From CAYSWK01 sp964434735 (GTDB lineage Archaea > Micrarchaeota > Micrarchaeia > Anstonellales > Bilamarchaeaceae), in assembly GCA_964434735.1 (NCBI GenBank), contig CAYSWK010000003.1, positions 1-60,631 on the forward strand: a stretch of 60,631 nt of DNA, read 5' to 3'. Within the stretch, counting starts at the first letter, position 1, and each line of letters starts with the position of its first letter. Shown piece by piece: positions 49,364 to 59,533 of this stretch. A program made the position numbers and the translations under genes. The notes under the pieces are model-generated. The model ran no database searches and was not told the DNA's origin. It was given only the letters and a program-made list of their open reading frames with translations.

Positions 49364-49403
49364 CTGATCCAGTGACTTCCGGAAAAAGGAAGTCACTAGC
49401 CCG
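49364..49403. repeat. Palindromic dispersed repeat, copy 2
   Basis: CTGATCCAGTGACTTCC, loop GGAAAAA, GGAAGTCACTAGCC. The arms AGTGACTTCC/GGAAGTCACT form a 10-bp hairpin. It starts 4 nt after the tRNA-Met 3' end. Downstream to 49534 I see no gene, only short hairpins and the promoter of MetAP. Confidence 0.7.
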
Positions 49404-49534
49404 CAAAATTCATTCTGAATTTCACGGTCACCGTATCGTAACCAATTTTCCTAATCCGTGGATCGTTTCCGGCAGCCTGTTTTAAGTTTCGGTACATTTT
49501 TATCATCTTCATTTCACATAGAAAGACTGATTAC

Positions 49535-50431
49535 ATGGATACTACTATTGATGACTTTCGTAAAGCAGGCAAAATTGCCGCACGCATACGCGAGGAAAGC
49601 CGCTCGCTTGTCATGATCGGCGAATCGCTCCTTGACGTTGCAGAAAATATAGAAAAAATGATCAGGGATGAAGGCGCATCCCCTGCATTCCCCGTGAACA
49701 TTTCACTCAACTCAATTGCCGCGCATTATACGCCTGAATTCGGGTCAACGCAAAACCTTACCGAAAACGACATCGTAAAAGTTGATTTGGGCGTTGAATT
49801 AAACGGCGGGCTGGCAGATACTGCATACACCATTGATTTATCAGGAAAATATGAACAGCTGGTGAAAGCATCGGAAGAAGCGCTTGCAAATGCAATCAAT
49901 GCAATAAAGCCCGGAGTGACCACGTCATACGTTGGAGGAATAGTTGAAGAAACAATCAAAAAATACGGCTTCAAACCCATTTCAAACCTCACCGGGCATA
50001 AAATCGAACCCTATGACCTTCATGCCGGCGTCAGCCTCCCAAGCGTCGGAGGCTCAGGAGAATCATACTCCTTCCAGGAAGGAGACATTTTTGCCGTTGA
50101 ACCGTTTGCAACAAACGGCGCAGGGTACGTTGAGGACATGGAGCAGGTTGAAATATTCAGCGTGTATGCGCCAAACCCTGTTCGCATGCGCCAATCAAGG
50201 CAAATTTTGCAGCACGTACTTGACAATTACGGCGTCTTGCCGTTTGCAGAAAGATGGGTACGCTCAAAATTCTCATCCAAAATGCTTGTCTCAATGTCAT
50301 TGAAGGAATTGCTTGCAAGCCACACCATTCGTGGGTATCCGGTCTTAAGGGATACAGGCAACGGCATGGTTGCACAAACCGAACATACGATCGTAGTAAC
50401 GGAAAACGGCTGCGAAGTGATGACGAAATAG
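49535..50431 (+). CDS. map: Methionine aminopeptidase, type II
   Basis: A 298-residue enzyme that removes the initiator Met from nascent proteins. Metal ligands are in place: Asp84 and Asp95 (VDLGVELNGGLADTAYT), His155 (LTGHKI), Glu189 (VEPFAT) and the late Glu in QTEHTIVV. His64 (AHYTP) is the substrate His. The helical insertion between His155 and Glu189 to the end marks type II. Length is standard. Confidence 0.95.
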   Translation: MDTTIDDFRKAGKIAARIREESRSLVMIGESLLDVAENIEKMIRDEGASPAFPVNISLNSIAAHYTPEFGSTQNLTENDIVKVDLGVELNGGLADTAYTIDLSGKYEQLVKASEEALANAINAIKPGVTTSYVGGIVEETIKKYGFKPISNLTGHKIEPYDLHAGVSLPSVGGSGESYSFQEGDIFAVEPFATNGAGYVEDMEQVEIFSVYAPNPVRMRQSRQILQHVLDNYGVLPFAERWVRSKFSSKMLVSMSLKELLASHTIRGYPVLRDTGNGMVAQTEHTIVVTENGCEVMTK

Positions 50432-50472
50432 GTTATAATTAAAAATACCTTAGAACATTAATTATAACTATT

Positions 50473-52035
50473 ATGAGACATATAACTCAGCCCATGCCAG
50501 AGGGATCTGGAAAAAAAGGGAAGCAAACCCCGCTTCTTGATATGATAGATGCAAAACCCCGTATTCTTGAGTATCCTCATCTACCTAGATTTGAGGCAGT
50601 ACGTGCACGAATTGATCAAAATAGAACTTACACGCTCAGCCAATGTGCCGAATTGACAGGAATCGAACGCACAATTTTTCTACAAATTGTGCGGCCAACG
50701 CGCGCGGGGAACCTACGATTTGCACCTGTTTCACAAGTAAAACCAGGTGAACCATTACAAATAACTGGTGCAACACTAAATCAAATACTTGATGCTATGG
50801 AGCAATGCCCGCATCCAAATATTACAGGCCAGCAGCTTGCAGAACACATGGGAAAATTAAAAAGCGGGATGATGCAGTCAACTACTACGATTGAAGGAAA
50901 ACGAGTTATCCCATATATTACGGCAGAAGGTGAGCGCGCATATATCCCTATGTACTCTATCTTTGGAACTACTGAAGGAGTATTTGATGCACGAGTAATT
51001 GCATTTCTTGAAAAAGATCAACAACTCAAAAAGAATTCTTTTTCCTGGGAAGAAGTTGTAGGGTATTTAATAAAAATGAACATAGATGTACAAGCAGCAC
51101 AGCTATTCTGTCTAACTCCATATTATAACAGAAGTACGCGCACGTTCACTTACCCTTTACTTAATGGAACAACAATCCAATTTAAGGCAATTGAGGCTAA
51201 CAAAGACGGGGGAAAACGGGGGATACGGTTTTCAAAAGAGAGCATAACTCAACTTGCAAAAAGCGTGATGGCCGAACAAAAAACATGGATGACCGTGGGG
51301 CAATTTGAGGAAGCATTATATACGCGCCTTGGAACACGCTCAAGTTCTGCACCCTTCACATTCACACTTGATTGGAAAAAGTACGAGTTTGAAACAAAAA
51401 TACGTGGCAATTTTGCATACATCCGCCGTGTTGTTGCATTGGCGTACATAAACTGGAGAGAACTTAAGGAATCAAAAGATTATACCACAACTCGCACATG
51501 TTGTATTGGAGCAAGTCCGGAACAAACAGAAACAAGAAAACATGAATTTGGCCTTGCCCGCACACGCATTAATGACCAAGAAGCAGTTGTTGTGGCACCT
51601 CTCAATGGAATTGCCATTCCTCTTAGAGAATATAGCGAAAATGAAAAAATACGGGCAGAAGGGAAAGAATTGGTTGGATTCTACCTTACACTTAAAACTG
51701 GAAACGAAAGGGCGATTCAGGCAACATTAGGCCGTCTTAAACTAGACATCATGGAAACACCAGTAAGAATAGAAGTTATAATTAAACTATGGATACTCAG
51801 GGATCACTGGATGCAAGGATCAAAAGTAAAAACACCAGGATACTTAGAGATAGACGAACTTTTTAGCACGCAAAAAAACATTGGAAAACGAGCACGCGAA
51901 TTACTAGAATTTGAATTTGATGAGATTTCTGAATATTGTAAAGAAAAAGGAAAAGAAATAATTATATACACGCCAAGTGACGGCTTGATTGACCAAGACG
52001 GATTTTATAGCTCAATTCTTGCGGCATATGAGTAA
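50473..52035 (+). CDS. Unknown protein with HTH-like segments
   Basis: A 520-residue soluble protein. Several segments look like winged or helix-turn-helix units (TYTLSQCAELTGIERTIFLQIV near 52-73, ITGQQLAEHMGKL near 117-129, WEEVVGYLIKMNIDVQAAQLF near 195-215), spaced through beta-rich regions. The end is acidic. I do not recognise the family. It may bind DNA or be a lineage-specific regulator. Single gene, following MetAP by 41 nt; TATTAATTATAAC precedes it. Confidence 0.5.
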   Translation: MRHITQPMPEGSGKKGKQTPLLDMIDAKPRILEYPHLPRFEAVRARIDQNRTYTLSQCAELTGIERTIFLQIVRPTRAGNLRFAPVSQVKPGEPLQITGATLNQILDAMEQCPHPNITGQQLAEHMGKLKSGMMQSTTTIEGKRVIPYITAEGERAYIPMYSIFGTTEGVFDARVIAFLEKDQQLKKNSFSWEEVVGYLIKMNIDVQAAQLFCLTPYYNRSTRTFTYPLLNGTTIQFKAIEANKDGGKRGIRFSKESITQLAKSVMAEQKTWMTVGQFEEALYTRLGTRSSSAPFTFTLDWKKYEFETKIRGNFAYIRRVVALAYINWRELKESKDYTTTRTCCIGASPEQTETRKHEFGLARTRINDQEAVVVAPLNGIAIPLREYSENEKIRAEGKELVGFYLTLKTGNERAIQATLGRLKLDIMETPVRIEVIIKLWILRDHWMQGSKVKTPGYLEIDELFSTQKNIGKRARELLEFEFDEISEYCKEKGKEIIIYTPSDGLIDQDGFYSSILAAYE

Positions 52036-52038
52036 AAA

Positions 52039-52293
52039 TTATTTTCTAGGCAAAATAACCTTCGAATCCCAGATCCATTGCATGCGAGCACCGACCTGTT
52101 GGGCGCTTACCTTGAGTGAAAAGTTATTGGATGCCAAGTACTCATTAAGCATCTGGATCGCCTTGGGGTTCACTTCCTCGTTGTTTACCCAAGAACAGCT
52201 CGTCTTGGTAAGCATTGACGTTGCAACCTGGCGCGAATCCTCGTCGCCAAGGCCAAATTTTCTCAAAAGTTGATATGCTTCGTTTGCTTCCAT
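52039..52293 (-). CDS. Small unknown protein
   Basis: An 84-residue protein, helical, starting MEANEAYQLLRKFGLGDEDS and ending QWIWDSKVILPRK. It might be a small DNA-binding or regulatory protein, but there is no clear motif. It lies 60 nt from the GGR stop in the same direction, and downstream is convergent with the 50473 gene. Confidence 0.55.
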   Translation of the reverse strand: MEANEAYQLLRKFGLGDEDSRQVATSMLTKTSCSWVNNEEVNPKAIQMLNEYLASNNFSLKVSAQQVGARMQWIWDSKVILPRK

Positions 52294-52353
52294 GGGATCA
52301 TCTTCATTTCGTTCGATGTACTGCTTTTGAAGAAAAATAATTTAAAAGAATGT

Positions 52354-53601
52354 TTAGCTCAAGAGCAACTTGAGGTAAAAGAGCGGATTGTTGAACTCTT
52401 TTTGTGCCTCGGGGTTCAAAAGAGTTTTTGAAAGATACTCTTTCATGAACGGGCTGCGCTCTGCCTTGTCAACAACCATGTTGATGAGGAATTTATGGTT
52501 GACGTTCTTTTGCAGGTTCCAGCTAGTCTTAAGCTCAGAATCGCATTCCTCGTGAATCAAATCATCGTATTTTTTGAGGAACTGCGCAGAAAAGTCGTTC
52601 TTTTCAATTGCCTCGCACACAACTTGCGAAGCAAGCTTTCCTGACATAAGCGCATTTCCAATTCCTTCGCCGGTGAAAGGGTCAATAAGTGATGCTGCAT
52701 CACCAACAAGAAGGATTCCGTTGGAATACGGCGTTGAGCGTTTTTTGTCAAATCGCTTTGAACCTAAAGGCAATGACCATCCCTTAAGAAGTGAAATGCG
52801 CTTTGAATTCTTGAACCTGTCCTTGAAATGAGGGTTATTTGCAATAGTATCTTCCATAAGCTTTTGGAGGTTGACCTTCTTGTTTTTCATATCCTTAACA
52901 AGAATGCCGATACCTACGTTTGCGCGTTTGTCAGGAAGCGGGAACACCCAGAAATACCCTGGAAGGACGCCGTCTATAAAGTGAAGTTCGATCTGGTCGA
53001 TCATCCCTTCTACATTATCATAGTATGCACGTATTGCCGAACACACGTGAAGCTCATCATCATTAAATACGCCAAGCTTTCGTGCGGTGATTCCGCCGAC
53101 GCCGTCTGCGCCGATAACCATTTTTGCCCGGAACTCATGCGTTTCCTTTGTGGGCAAATGGGTTCCCTTTACGCCTACAACAGTGCCGTTTTCCATGATA
53201 AGGTCCTGCACCATGAATTCTTCCATGGTCTTTGCGGCAGCCTTCTTTGCATTCTGGAACAAATAATTGTCAAAAACCTCACGTCTGCATACATACCCTG
53301 GAGGATCTGAACGATCAGTCTTTTTTGATGAAATAGGAACAACTTTTCCCTTAGGCGATGAGAAGGTGACTCCGCCCATAGGTTGTGCTTCAATAGATTT
53401 CATGCCTTCAAGCAAACCTAATTCCCTCAAAACGCGGGTACTTTTACCTGAAATGCCGTCGCCACAGGTCTTGTCGCGGGGAAACTTGGCGCGGTCCAAA
53501 AGAAGGACTTTCTTTCCTGCCTTTGAAAGGAACATTGTTGAGCTGGAACCCGAGGGTCCGCCTCCGATAACTATAACATCATAATGAGATTCCATGTACA
53601 A
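52354..53601 (-). CDS. Geranylgeranyl reductase family flavoprotein
   Basis: A 415-residue FAD enzyme. The dinucleotide-binding VIVIGGGPSGSSSTMFLSKAG (about 8-28) starts the protein; RDKTCGDGIS (about 44-53) is the GGR signature around the active-site Cys; GADGVGGITAR and LLVGDAASLIDPFTGEGIGNAL are family FAD motifs. It saturates the isoprenoid chains of archaeal membrane lipids. Length is typical. Confidence 0.92.
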   Translation of the reverse strand: MYMESHYDVIVIGGGPSGSSSTMFLSKAGKKVLLLDRAKFPRDKTCGDGISGKSTRVLRELGLLEGMKSIEAQPMGGVTFSSPKGKVVPISSKKTDRSDPPGYVCRREVFDNYLFQNAKKAAAKTMEEFMVQDLIMENGTVVGVKGTHLPTKETHEFRAKMVIGADGVGGITARKLGVFNDDELHVCSAIRAYYDNVEGMIDQIELHFIDGVLPGYFWVFPLPDKRANVGIGILVKDMKNKKVNLQKLMEDTIANNPHFKDRFKNSKRISLLKGWSLPLGSKRFDKKRSTPYSNGILLVGDAASLIDPFTGEGIGNALMSGKLASQVVCEAIEKNDFSAQFLKKYDDLIHEECDSELKTSWNLQKNVNHKFLINMVVDKAERSPFMKEYLSKTLLNPEAQKEFNNPLFYLKLLLS

Positions 53602-53649
53602 ATCACCATATAGTGGATGAAAATATGAGGTGCAAAGGAATATATAAGC

Positions 53650-55029
53650 TTAGGTTTTCGCATCAGATCCAAGAATATTGGACATTTTTACCATAATCTC
53701 ATCAACAATGCTTGATTTGAAACCCTCGCGCAAGCGCAACGCCGCAGCACGCGCGTGGCCCCCGCCTGAAAGAATGAACTCTCCGTGCGTTGACTTAAGC
53801 GACTCAATGATGTGGTCTGCCTGTATCCCACGCAACACGGCCGCATCATTGATCCTGAAGATAATAGTACGATCACTAACGCCAATAACTACGTGCGGTT
53901 TTGAATGGTCCAATTCTTCAAAAATAAACGTTGCAATTTTTCCGCGTGAAGGAAACTCATGCTGCACTGAAAGCGCATCCAAATCAACAACATGGACAAA
54001 AACGCCGCTCATTTCCTTTGCCTTCTTGGTCTTTTTGACGCTTGCGCTTATCGATTCGATTTTTTCCCTTGCCTGAGAAAGAATTGAGTAAAATAACTCC
54101 TGTTTTTCAAGCACGCTTTTGTAAAATGCCAAATTATTCCCGTATCCGGCATTGATTGCCAAGAAATCAAGCACGAGGGCCTTTTTACGATCCTCATCAG
54201 TTACGGCCAGGATGGTGCTTTTATCCCCCGCACAGGAAACAGGCGCGACCCAGTCAAGATTCTTTGAACCTGCAATGCGCGCAATTTCAACTGCTAAATA
54301 ACCTGCCGGATACGCCGACAAATTTTCAATGGTAACTGATTGCGTAACTTCCGTTGCCCAAGGAGAAACAAAAAGCGAAACGTATTTTTCAATTTCCTTA
54401 AGCGGAGGATGATGATCTATAATCATTACTTCAACTCCTGCAGCTTTAAGAAGCTCAAGGCCTTCCTTGCTTTCCTCATTTGCCCCCAAATCAAGCAAAA
54501 CAACTAAAGGGTCAAACTCATGATGAACAAGGTTAAGGTCACGGATTGCGTCTTTTGAAGTGTACACTGCGGAATTTTGCTGATGAGACATGCAACGCAA
54601 AAAGGAAGTGATTGCATAAGCGCCGCTGATTCCGTCTGCATCCGCATGGAACTTAAGAAGAACGTATCTTCCAAGTGATTTTGCAAGAAGAAGCTTTCGC
54701 GCCGCAGTTTCAAAAAGCGGCTTGAGCAACGTCGTCACGTCGTTTTGTACAAGCAACTCCGGTGTTGAGAGCGAGATCTTTGATGCAAGACATTCAACAA
54801 TTTCCCGTTTTTTTGATGCCAACTCTTCACCTGAAAACTCATGAAGCGATTGCACCGTAACGCGTGAAGGCCCTGTTGAGTCAGGAACCCCTTTGATATG
54901 AATTACCCTTCCAAGTGAAAGCGGAGTTGGATAAATAAAACTGAAGGTTTGATTTCCATCAGTAATTTCGGTAATGTTTGTCTGACGTACTGAGAATGCT
55001 TTGGTGATAAGGCCGGTAAATTCAATCAT
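53650..55029 (-). CDS. RecJ-like DHH-family phosphoesterase
   Basis: A 459-residue protein. A short N-terminal OB-like region (about 1-60) and helical linker lead to the DHH domain: FHADADGISGA (about 130-140), VVLLDLGANE, MIIDHHPPL (DHH motif) and a C-terminal DHHA1 domain ending in SGGGHARAAALR (about 430-441). These metal-binding motifs are those of archaeal RecJ/GAN nucleases, some of which bind GINS at the replication fork. Exonuclease or nano-RNase activity is possible. The ATG at 55027-55029 is chosen over an upstream start. Divergent from infB. Confidence 0.88.
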   Translation of the reverse strand: MIEFTGLITKAFSVRQTNITEITDGNQTFSFIYPTPLSLGRVIHIKGVPDSTGPSRVTVQSLHEFSGEELASKKREIVECLASKISLSTPELLVQNDVTTLLKPLFETAARKLLLAKSLGRYVLLKFHADADGISGAYAITSFLRCMSHQQNSAVYTSKDAIRDLNLVHHEFDPLVVLLDLGANEESKEGLELLKAAGVEVMIIDHHPPLKEIEKYVSLFVSPWATEVTQSVTIENLSAYPAGYLAVEIARIAGSKNLDWVAPVSCAGDKSTILAVTDEDRKKALVLDFLAINAGYGNNLAFYKSVLEKQELFYSILSQAREKIESISASVKKTKKAKEMSGVFVHVVDLDALSVQHEFPSRGKIATFIFEELDHSKPHVVIGVSDRTIIFRINDAAVLRGIQADHIIESLKSTHGEFILSGGGHARAAALRLREGFKSSIVDEIMVKMSNILGSDAKT

Positions 55030-55087
55030 AAAAACCACAGTATGGTGTTAAAATATGGAATTATATTTATAATATAGTTGTTATTCA

Positions 55088-55102
55088 ATAATTTATAAAC
55101 CG
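55088..55102 (+). promoter_or_regulatory. TATA box of infB
   Basis: AATTTATAAACCGCC lies about 40 nt before the ATG at 55137. Confidence 0.55.
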
Positions 55103-55136
55103 CCTTCGACATATACTGTATCGCGAGTTGAGATGC

Positions 55137-56879
55137 ATGACATTTACCCGTTCGCCCATTGTTTGTATTTTAGGCCATGTAGATCATGGCAAAACCACAC
55201 TTGCAGACAGCATCCGAGGTTCAAACGTAGCACGAAAAGAAGCAGGCGGAATCACACAAATGATTGGCGCAAGCTACATAACCAAGGAAACGCTTGACGA
55301 GTTTGGAAAAACGTTGCCGCCCCAAATGACGGCGTCGCTTAAAATCCCCGGGCTCCTGTTCATAGACACGCCAGGCCACGAGGCGTTTACTCGTTTACGC
55401 GAACGCGGCGGAAGCATTGCAGACATTGCCATTTTAGTTGTTGACGTCCAGCAAGGGTTCCAACCTCAAACAATTGAATCACTCAACATTCTCAAGCAGT
55501 ATAAAACGCCCTTTGTCATTGCAGCAAACAAAATTGATTTAATTCAAGGCTGGAAAAGTCAAGGTACGACCTCTTCATTTGCGTCCCTTTCAAAACAGCA
55601 GGAACACGTAAAGGCAAAGCTTGAGGAAAAAATCTACGAACTAGTTGGAAAAATATCCGAATACGGATTCAACTCAGAACGGTTTGACCGAGTTACCGAT
55701 TTCAAAACCCAAATCGCAATCATCCCCTGTTCAGGAAAAACAAAGGAAGGAATCAGCGAACTGCTTGTGCTCATTGCCGGATTGTCACAGAAATTCCTTG
55801 GCGAGAACCTCAACATCGATGAGGAAGGGCAAGGAAAAGGCACAATCATGGAAATCAAGGAAGAAAAAGGATTGGGAATAACGGCAGACGTCATATTTTA
55901 CGAAGGAGTCGTGCGCAAGAATGACGAAATCGCATACCTTACTTCAAACGGCGTAAAGCAAACGCGCATCCGAGGGCTTTTGGAACCGAACCTTTCAGGA
56001 AAGGAAAAATTCAAACCTGTCGACCAAGTAGTTGCGGCTGCGGGCGTGAAACTGTATGCTCCTGAAATGGAGGATGCGCTTCCAGGGTCGCCATTAGTTG
56101 TGATAAAGAATTTTGAAGAGGATAAAAAAGAAATAGAGGAACAGTTCAAAACAATACTTATCAGCAATGAAGGGGAAGGAGTCATCGTAAAGGCGGATTC
56201 TTTAGGCAGTGTTCATGCCATTCTTAACCTCCTTGAAAAGGAAAAAATACCTGTTCATAGTGCCGGCGTCGGCAAAATAACCAAGAAAGACCTTTTGGCA
56301 GCAAAAAACATTTCGGCAAAAGAGGCAAAACTAGGAGTAGTGCTTGGTTTCAACGTGACAACGCTTGATGAGGCAACGCAGGAAAGCAACGCGTCAAAAA
56401 TCCCAATCATCACAAGCAACATCATATATTCAATGCTTGACCAATATAAGGCGTGGATTGACGAGCAGGAACGCGCAATGAAAAAGGAAATGGAAGCAAA
56501 ACTTCCATGGCCAGGAAAAATAAAACTTCTCAAGGGCTGTTGTTTTAGGGCAAGCAACCCCTGCATATTCGGCGCAGAAGTAACGGGCGGACGAATAAAG
56601 AAGGGATACCGGCTCATGAACCTTAAAGGTGAAATCGTTGCATACGTACGTGAAATGCAGCATGAGAAAAAGCCCCTTGACGAGGCAACGCGCGGCATGC
56701 AAATTGCCTTTTCCTGTGACGATGCAGTGTACGGAAAAAACATCAAGGAAGGAGATACGCTCTTCGTATACATGACTCCTGATGAGCGCAAAATATGGGA
56801 AAAGAAAAAATCGATTCTTGCCCAAGAAGATGTGATTATCCTCGATGAAATTGTTGATAAATTAAGAAAATCAATTTGA
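55137..56879 (+). CDS. infB: Translation initiation factor aIF5B
   Basis: A 580-residue GTPase that joins ribosomal subunits during initiation. G1 GHVDHGKTT (13-21), G3 DTPGHEAF, and G4 NKID are present; then domain II, III and a C-terminal domain IV. Archaeal aIF5B often carries an intein near the G motifs; none is present here. The start ATG at 55137 gives the usual N-terminus, a TTG three codons earlier does not. Length is normal. Confidence 0.95.
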   Translation: MTFTRSPIVCILGHVDHGKTTLADSIRGSNVARKEAGGITQMIGASYITKETLDEFGKTLPPQMTASLKIPGLLFIDTPGHEAFTRLRERGGSIADIAILVVDVQQGFQPQTIESLNILKQYKTPFVIAANKIDLIQGWKSQGTTSSFASLSKQQEHVKAKLEEKIYELVGKISEYGFNSERFDRVTDFKTQIAIIPCSGKTKEGISELLVLIAGLSQKFLGENLNIDEEGQGKGTIMEIKEEKGLGITADVIFYEGVVRKNDEIAYLTSNGVKQTRIRGLLEPNLSGKEKFKPVDQVVAAAGVKLYAPEMEDALPGSPLVVIKNFEEDKKEIEEQFKTILISNEGEGVIVKADSLGSVHAILNLLEKEKIPVHSAGVGKITKKDLLAAKNISAKEAKLGVVLGFNVTTLDEATQESNASKIPIITSNIIYSMLDQYKAWIDEQERAMKKEMEAKLPWPGKIKLLKGCCFRASNPCIFGAEVTGGRIKKGYRLMNLKGEIVAYVREMQHEKKPLDEATRGMQIAFSCDDAVYGKNIKEGDTLFVYMTPDERKIWEKKKSILAQEDVIILDEIVDKLRKSI

Positions 56880-57059
56880 AAATAAAAATTCTACGAGGTA
56901 ACATGCATAATTTTATTTTTTTAGCAACAAAATTTCACGACGTAGTTTGGAACGTTTTTAAATACTCCAAGAACATGTATTCAAACTTCGCACACGTTCT
57001 GAAAAAAAAATCATGAGCTTGTGCCTTGGCGATCATAACTGACACAGAGGGTAAAAAAC
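56880..57059 (+). promoter_or_regulatory. Promoter and leader of the 57060 gene
   Basis: GTTTTTAAATACT (about 56953-56965) is a good TATA box, giving a leader of about 75 nt. Nothing else is recognised. Confidence 0.45.
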
Positions 57060-58376
57060 ATGGAAAATAACGCACAGGTAGCCTTAGCGCTGCAAAGGGG
57101 AGATTCGGGGATCATTAACGCAAAAAAAGATTATTTGAGCGTTTTGAAAAAAGAATTTTTCGGAAATGCTGAAGCGCTTTATGCATCAGACAATATTGTT
57201 TTAAGAAAACTGGGAAGCCTTGCGGGTGCAGGATACTCCCAACCGCTTGAACGAAGCACACGACTTGAATCAAATGCAGCATCAAGGATCACGGCAAATA
57301 TGTACGTTGAAACGTTGCGCCTTGACATGTCAACGCCGTACAGTGAATGGAGAAAAACAATAGCAAACTCCCCTAAACTGAAAGAGCTCATACTTGACTT
57401 TTCAAACATCAAAATTGCAGAAAGCCTCATTGAAAAATGCTCATACGCGCAGGACCGCCATGTAAGTGTTAACAAGGAAGAGGTTGAATGCTTCATAAAA
57501 AGCGTTTTTGAAAGCCAGGATCAGGTGCTTATTGACAGATTATTTGAGCACATTTTCAACGTATCTGCGCGGCAAGCAGGAAACGTATTGTGGGGGTTGC
57601 ACACCAAAAAACTTATGACTGGCGAACAAATGGTACGCTTCATTGTTTTACGATCGGAAGAATTCCTCAATGCAATAACGTCATTCATTGCAATGATGAA
57701 AATTCCAAACAGGCAAGCCATCATCGACCGCTTGCGAAGCAGGGTCCTTCTTGGGGAAACGCTTGAGAACGCGCTACGAGACGTCCAGTTTGCATGCAAC
57801 GTACCTGTTGAGATAATACAAGACATAAAGGGGATCATCGCAAAAAACCCCTATAATGCTGCAATACTTGAGGTAGGCCCTATGCTCTTGCTTGAGCATG
57901 AAAAAGTTTCACGATATGATGACAAGGTTGGTTTGAGTAAACAGGTATCCCGAACGATTTGGGAAACGTACTCGGCAGTACGAAAGCAGGTGGTTCGCAA
58001 AAAACCTACGGCATCTAGCCAAGGAATGCTAACGCTCCCAAATAAGGTATCTGCACAGCCCATGCAGGAGCACCACGTATCAACAGAGCTTGATGAAGAG
58101 TTTGATACTGAAATAGCTGAAATATCAAGCATTGCACCTGATACGCCCGTACCGGTACCTGAAGTTTCAATCGTGGGAAAGGCACCTGAAACCAAAGTAT
58201 CGTTTGACATCCAGGCGATACTTGGCCCAACCGGATATGCAATCGCACCAAACCGCAGCGAAGGGGACCTTGCGCCCTACTTCAACGGATTGCCTGCTCT
58301 CAGCCAGTACTCAATGTCCAAATACTACTTTGCGCTCCAAAAGGCAAAACAGGCAGGCGTTGTGATCAGGAAATAA
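57060..58376 (+). CDS. Unknown helical protein with disordered linker
   Basis: A 438-residue protein. Residues 1 to about 300 are mostly helical and may form an alpha-helical repeat fold. Residues about 310-385 are acidic and Pro/Val-rich (a linker or disordered part), and the end is a short aromatic segment (GLPALSQYSMSKYYFALQKAKQAGVVIRK region, about 412-438). No family recognised. It has its own promoter. Could be a scaffold protein. Confidence 0.55.
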   Translation: MENNAQVALALQRGDSGIINAKKDYLSVLKKEFFGNAEALYASDNIVLRKLGSLAGAGYSQPLERSTRLESNAASRITANMYVETLRLDMSTPYSEWRKTIANSPKLKELILDFSNIKIAESLIEKCSYAQDRHVSVNKEEVECFIKSVFESQDQVLIDRLFEHIFNVSARQAGNVLWGLHTKKLMTGEQMVRFIVLRSEEFLNAITSFIAMMKIPNRQAIIDRLRSRVLLGETLENALRDVQFACNVPVEIIQDIKGIIAKNPYNAAILEVGPMLLLEHEKVSRYDDKVGLSKQVSRTIWETYSAVRKQVVRKKPTASSQGMLTLPNKVSAQPMQEHHVSTELDEEFDTEIAEISSIAPDTPVPVPEVSIVGKAPETKVSFDIQAILGPTGYAIAPNRSEGDLAPYFNGLPALSQYSMSKYYFALQKAKQAGVVIRK

Positions 58377-58404
58377 TTATAAGCAACGCATGCAAACGGT
58401 ATGC

Positions 58405-59499
58405 ATGCGAACAATACCTCTTTTTTTTATTCTGATTCTTCTTTTTGGATGCACGGCCAATACGGATACGATGATGCTGCCAATCACCGTAGTAGCAAAC
58501 TCAGGAAACATAACAGTCAGTGCTACGTTCAATGAAACGTTATATGCTGGCCAAACAGGACATGTTGAAAGCTACGACCAGTACGGAAGCCATATCCTGA
58601 ATACGGATTTCACTATTGAGGAAACAGACCTTCAAAAAGGATTATTTTCAACTCAAACAACTTTCAAAAAAACGTTTGCAGTTCCGCTTGTTGACCCGAA
58701 CATCTCAAGCCTTACACTTACCATACGCACCGCAAACGCAACACTCGTGCGCGAATGGGGCATACGCACAACACCAAAAGCAGACCTCCTTTCGCTTGAG
58801 GTGCTTGAGCATGAGAATACGTATAGTATATTCGTACTGCTTGAATCAAAAAGCGGTGCGAAAGTCAATTATCAAGAATATGCGGCAGACGTACAAATAC
58901 AGGATAAAGATGGAAACCTGTATACTCAACGATATGCTCCAAAAGAATCTGAAACAAAAAATGGAAGATGGAACATCATTGTCCAGAAGAAAGATGTCAA
59001 GGAATCGTTTTACTCAAAGGGCGTACTCTTCATAACGCTCTCAGGAAAGAACAAAACATATTCTGCACAATCGTCACTAACAATCAAACAGATGACTCTT
59101 AAAGAAAGGGAAGCGCTTGAGAATACGCAGCTGGTGAAAAACTCAAAAAAGCTTGGAAATAAAACCGCATATGTCGGCTTTGATTTTATCGTACACCGCA
59201 TGGGTCCGCTCACGCGCCATGGCGAAGAAAAAAACAAGGAATACGTTATTGCATACGTTACAGTCAAAAATACACTCGCGCGCCCGCAATATATTGCAAA
59301 AAGCGATTTTTACTTCAAGGATTCGCTCAAGAATTTCTATCCTGTGTCTTTGGATGAGACGGGCGACCTTCCAGGACTCATGATGCCAAGCCAGGAAGTG
59401 ACCATACCGTTTGGAATATTAACATTGAAAGAAACGGAAACCTACCATTTTTATTACGGGGACAAGGAGCTTGCGCAAGGAACGGCAACGTTTGAATAG
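58405..59499 (+). CDS. Lipoprotein with DUF4352-like C-terminal domain
   Basis: A 364-residue protein. The signal peptide ends in LILLFGC (Cys about 16, lipobox-like). Extracellular N-terminal beta domains are followed by a C-terminal domain (about 250-364) with NKEYVIAYVTVKNTLARPQYIAKSDFYFKD (in two strands) and VTIPFGIL, resembling the DUF4352 immunoglobulin-like fold of secreted lipoproteins. An upstream in-frame ATG at 58390 is possible. Function unknown. Confidence 0.65.
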   Translation: MRTIPLFFILILLFGCTANTDTMMLPITVVANSGNITVSATFNETLYAGQTGHVESYDQYGSHILNTDFTIEETDLQKGLFSTQTTFKKTFAVPLVDPNISSLTLTIRTANATLVREWGIRTTPKADLLSLEVLEHENTYSIFVLLESKSGAKVNYQEYAADVQIQDKDGNLYTQRYAPKESETKNGRWNIIVQKKDVKESFYSKGVLFITLSGKNKTYSAQSSLTIKQMTLKEREALENTQLVKNSKKLGNKTAYVGFDFIVHRMGPLTRHGEEKNKEYVIAYVTVKNTLARPQYIAKSDFYFKDSLKNFYPVSLDETGDLPGLMMPSQEVTIPFGILTLKETETYHFYYGDKELAQGTATFE

Positions 59500-59533
59500 T
59501 ATTCTTTTTATATATTCCTAAAAACAAGTATAT

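Noticed and set aside
55128..56879. Intein in aIF5B
   Set aside because: The G-motif region is continuous and the protein has the length of intein-free aIF5B.
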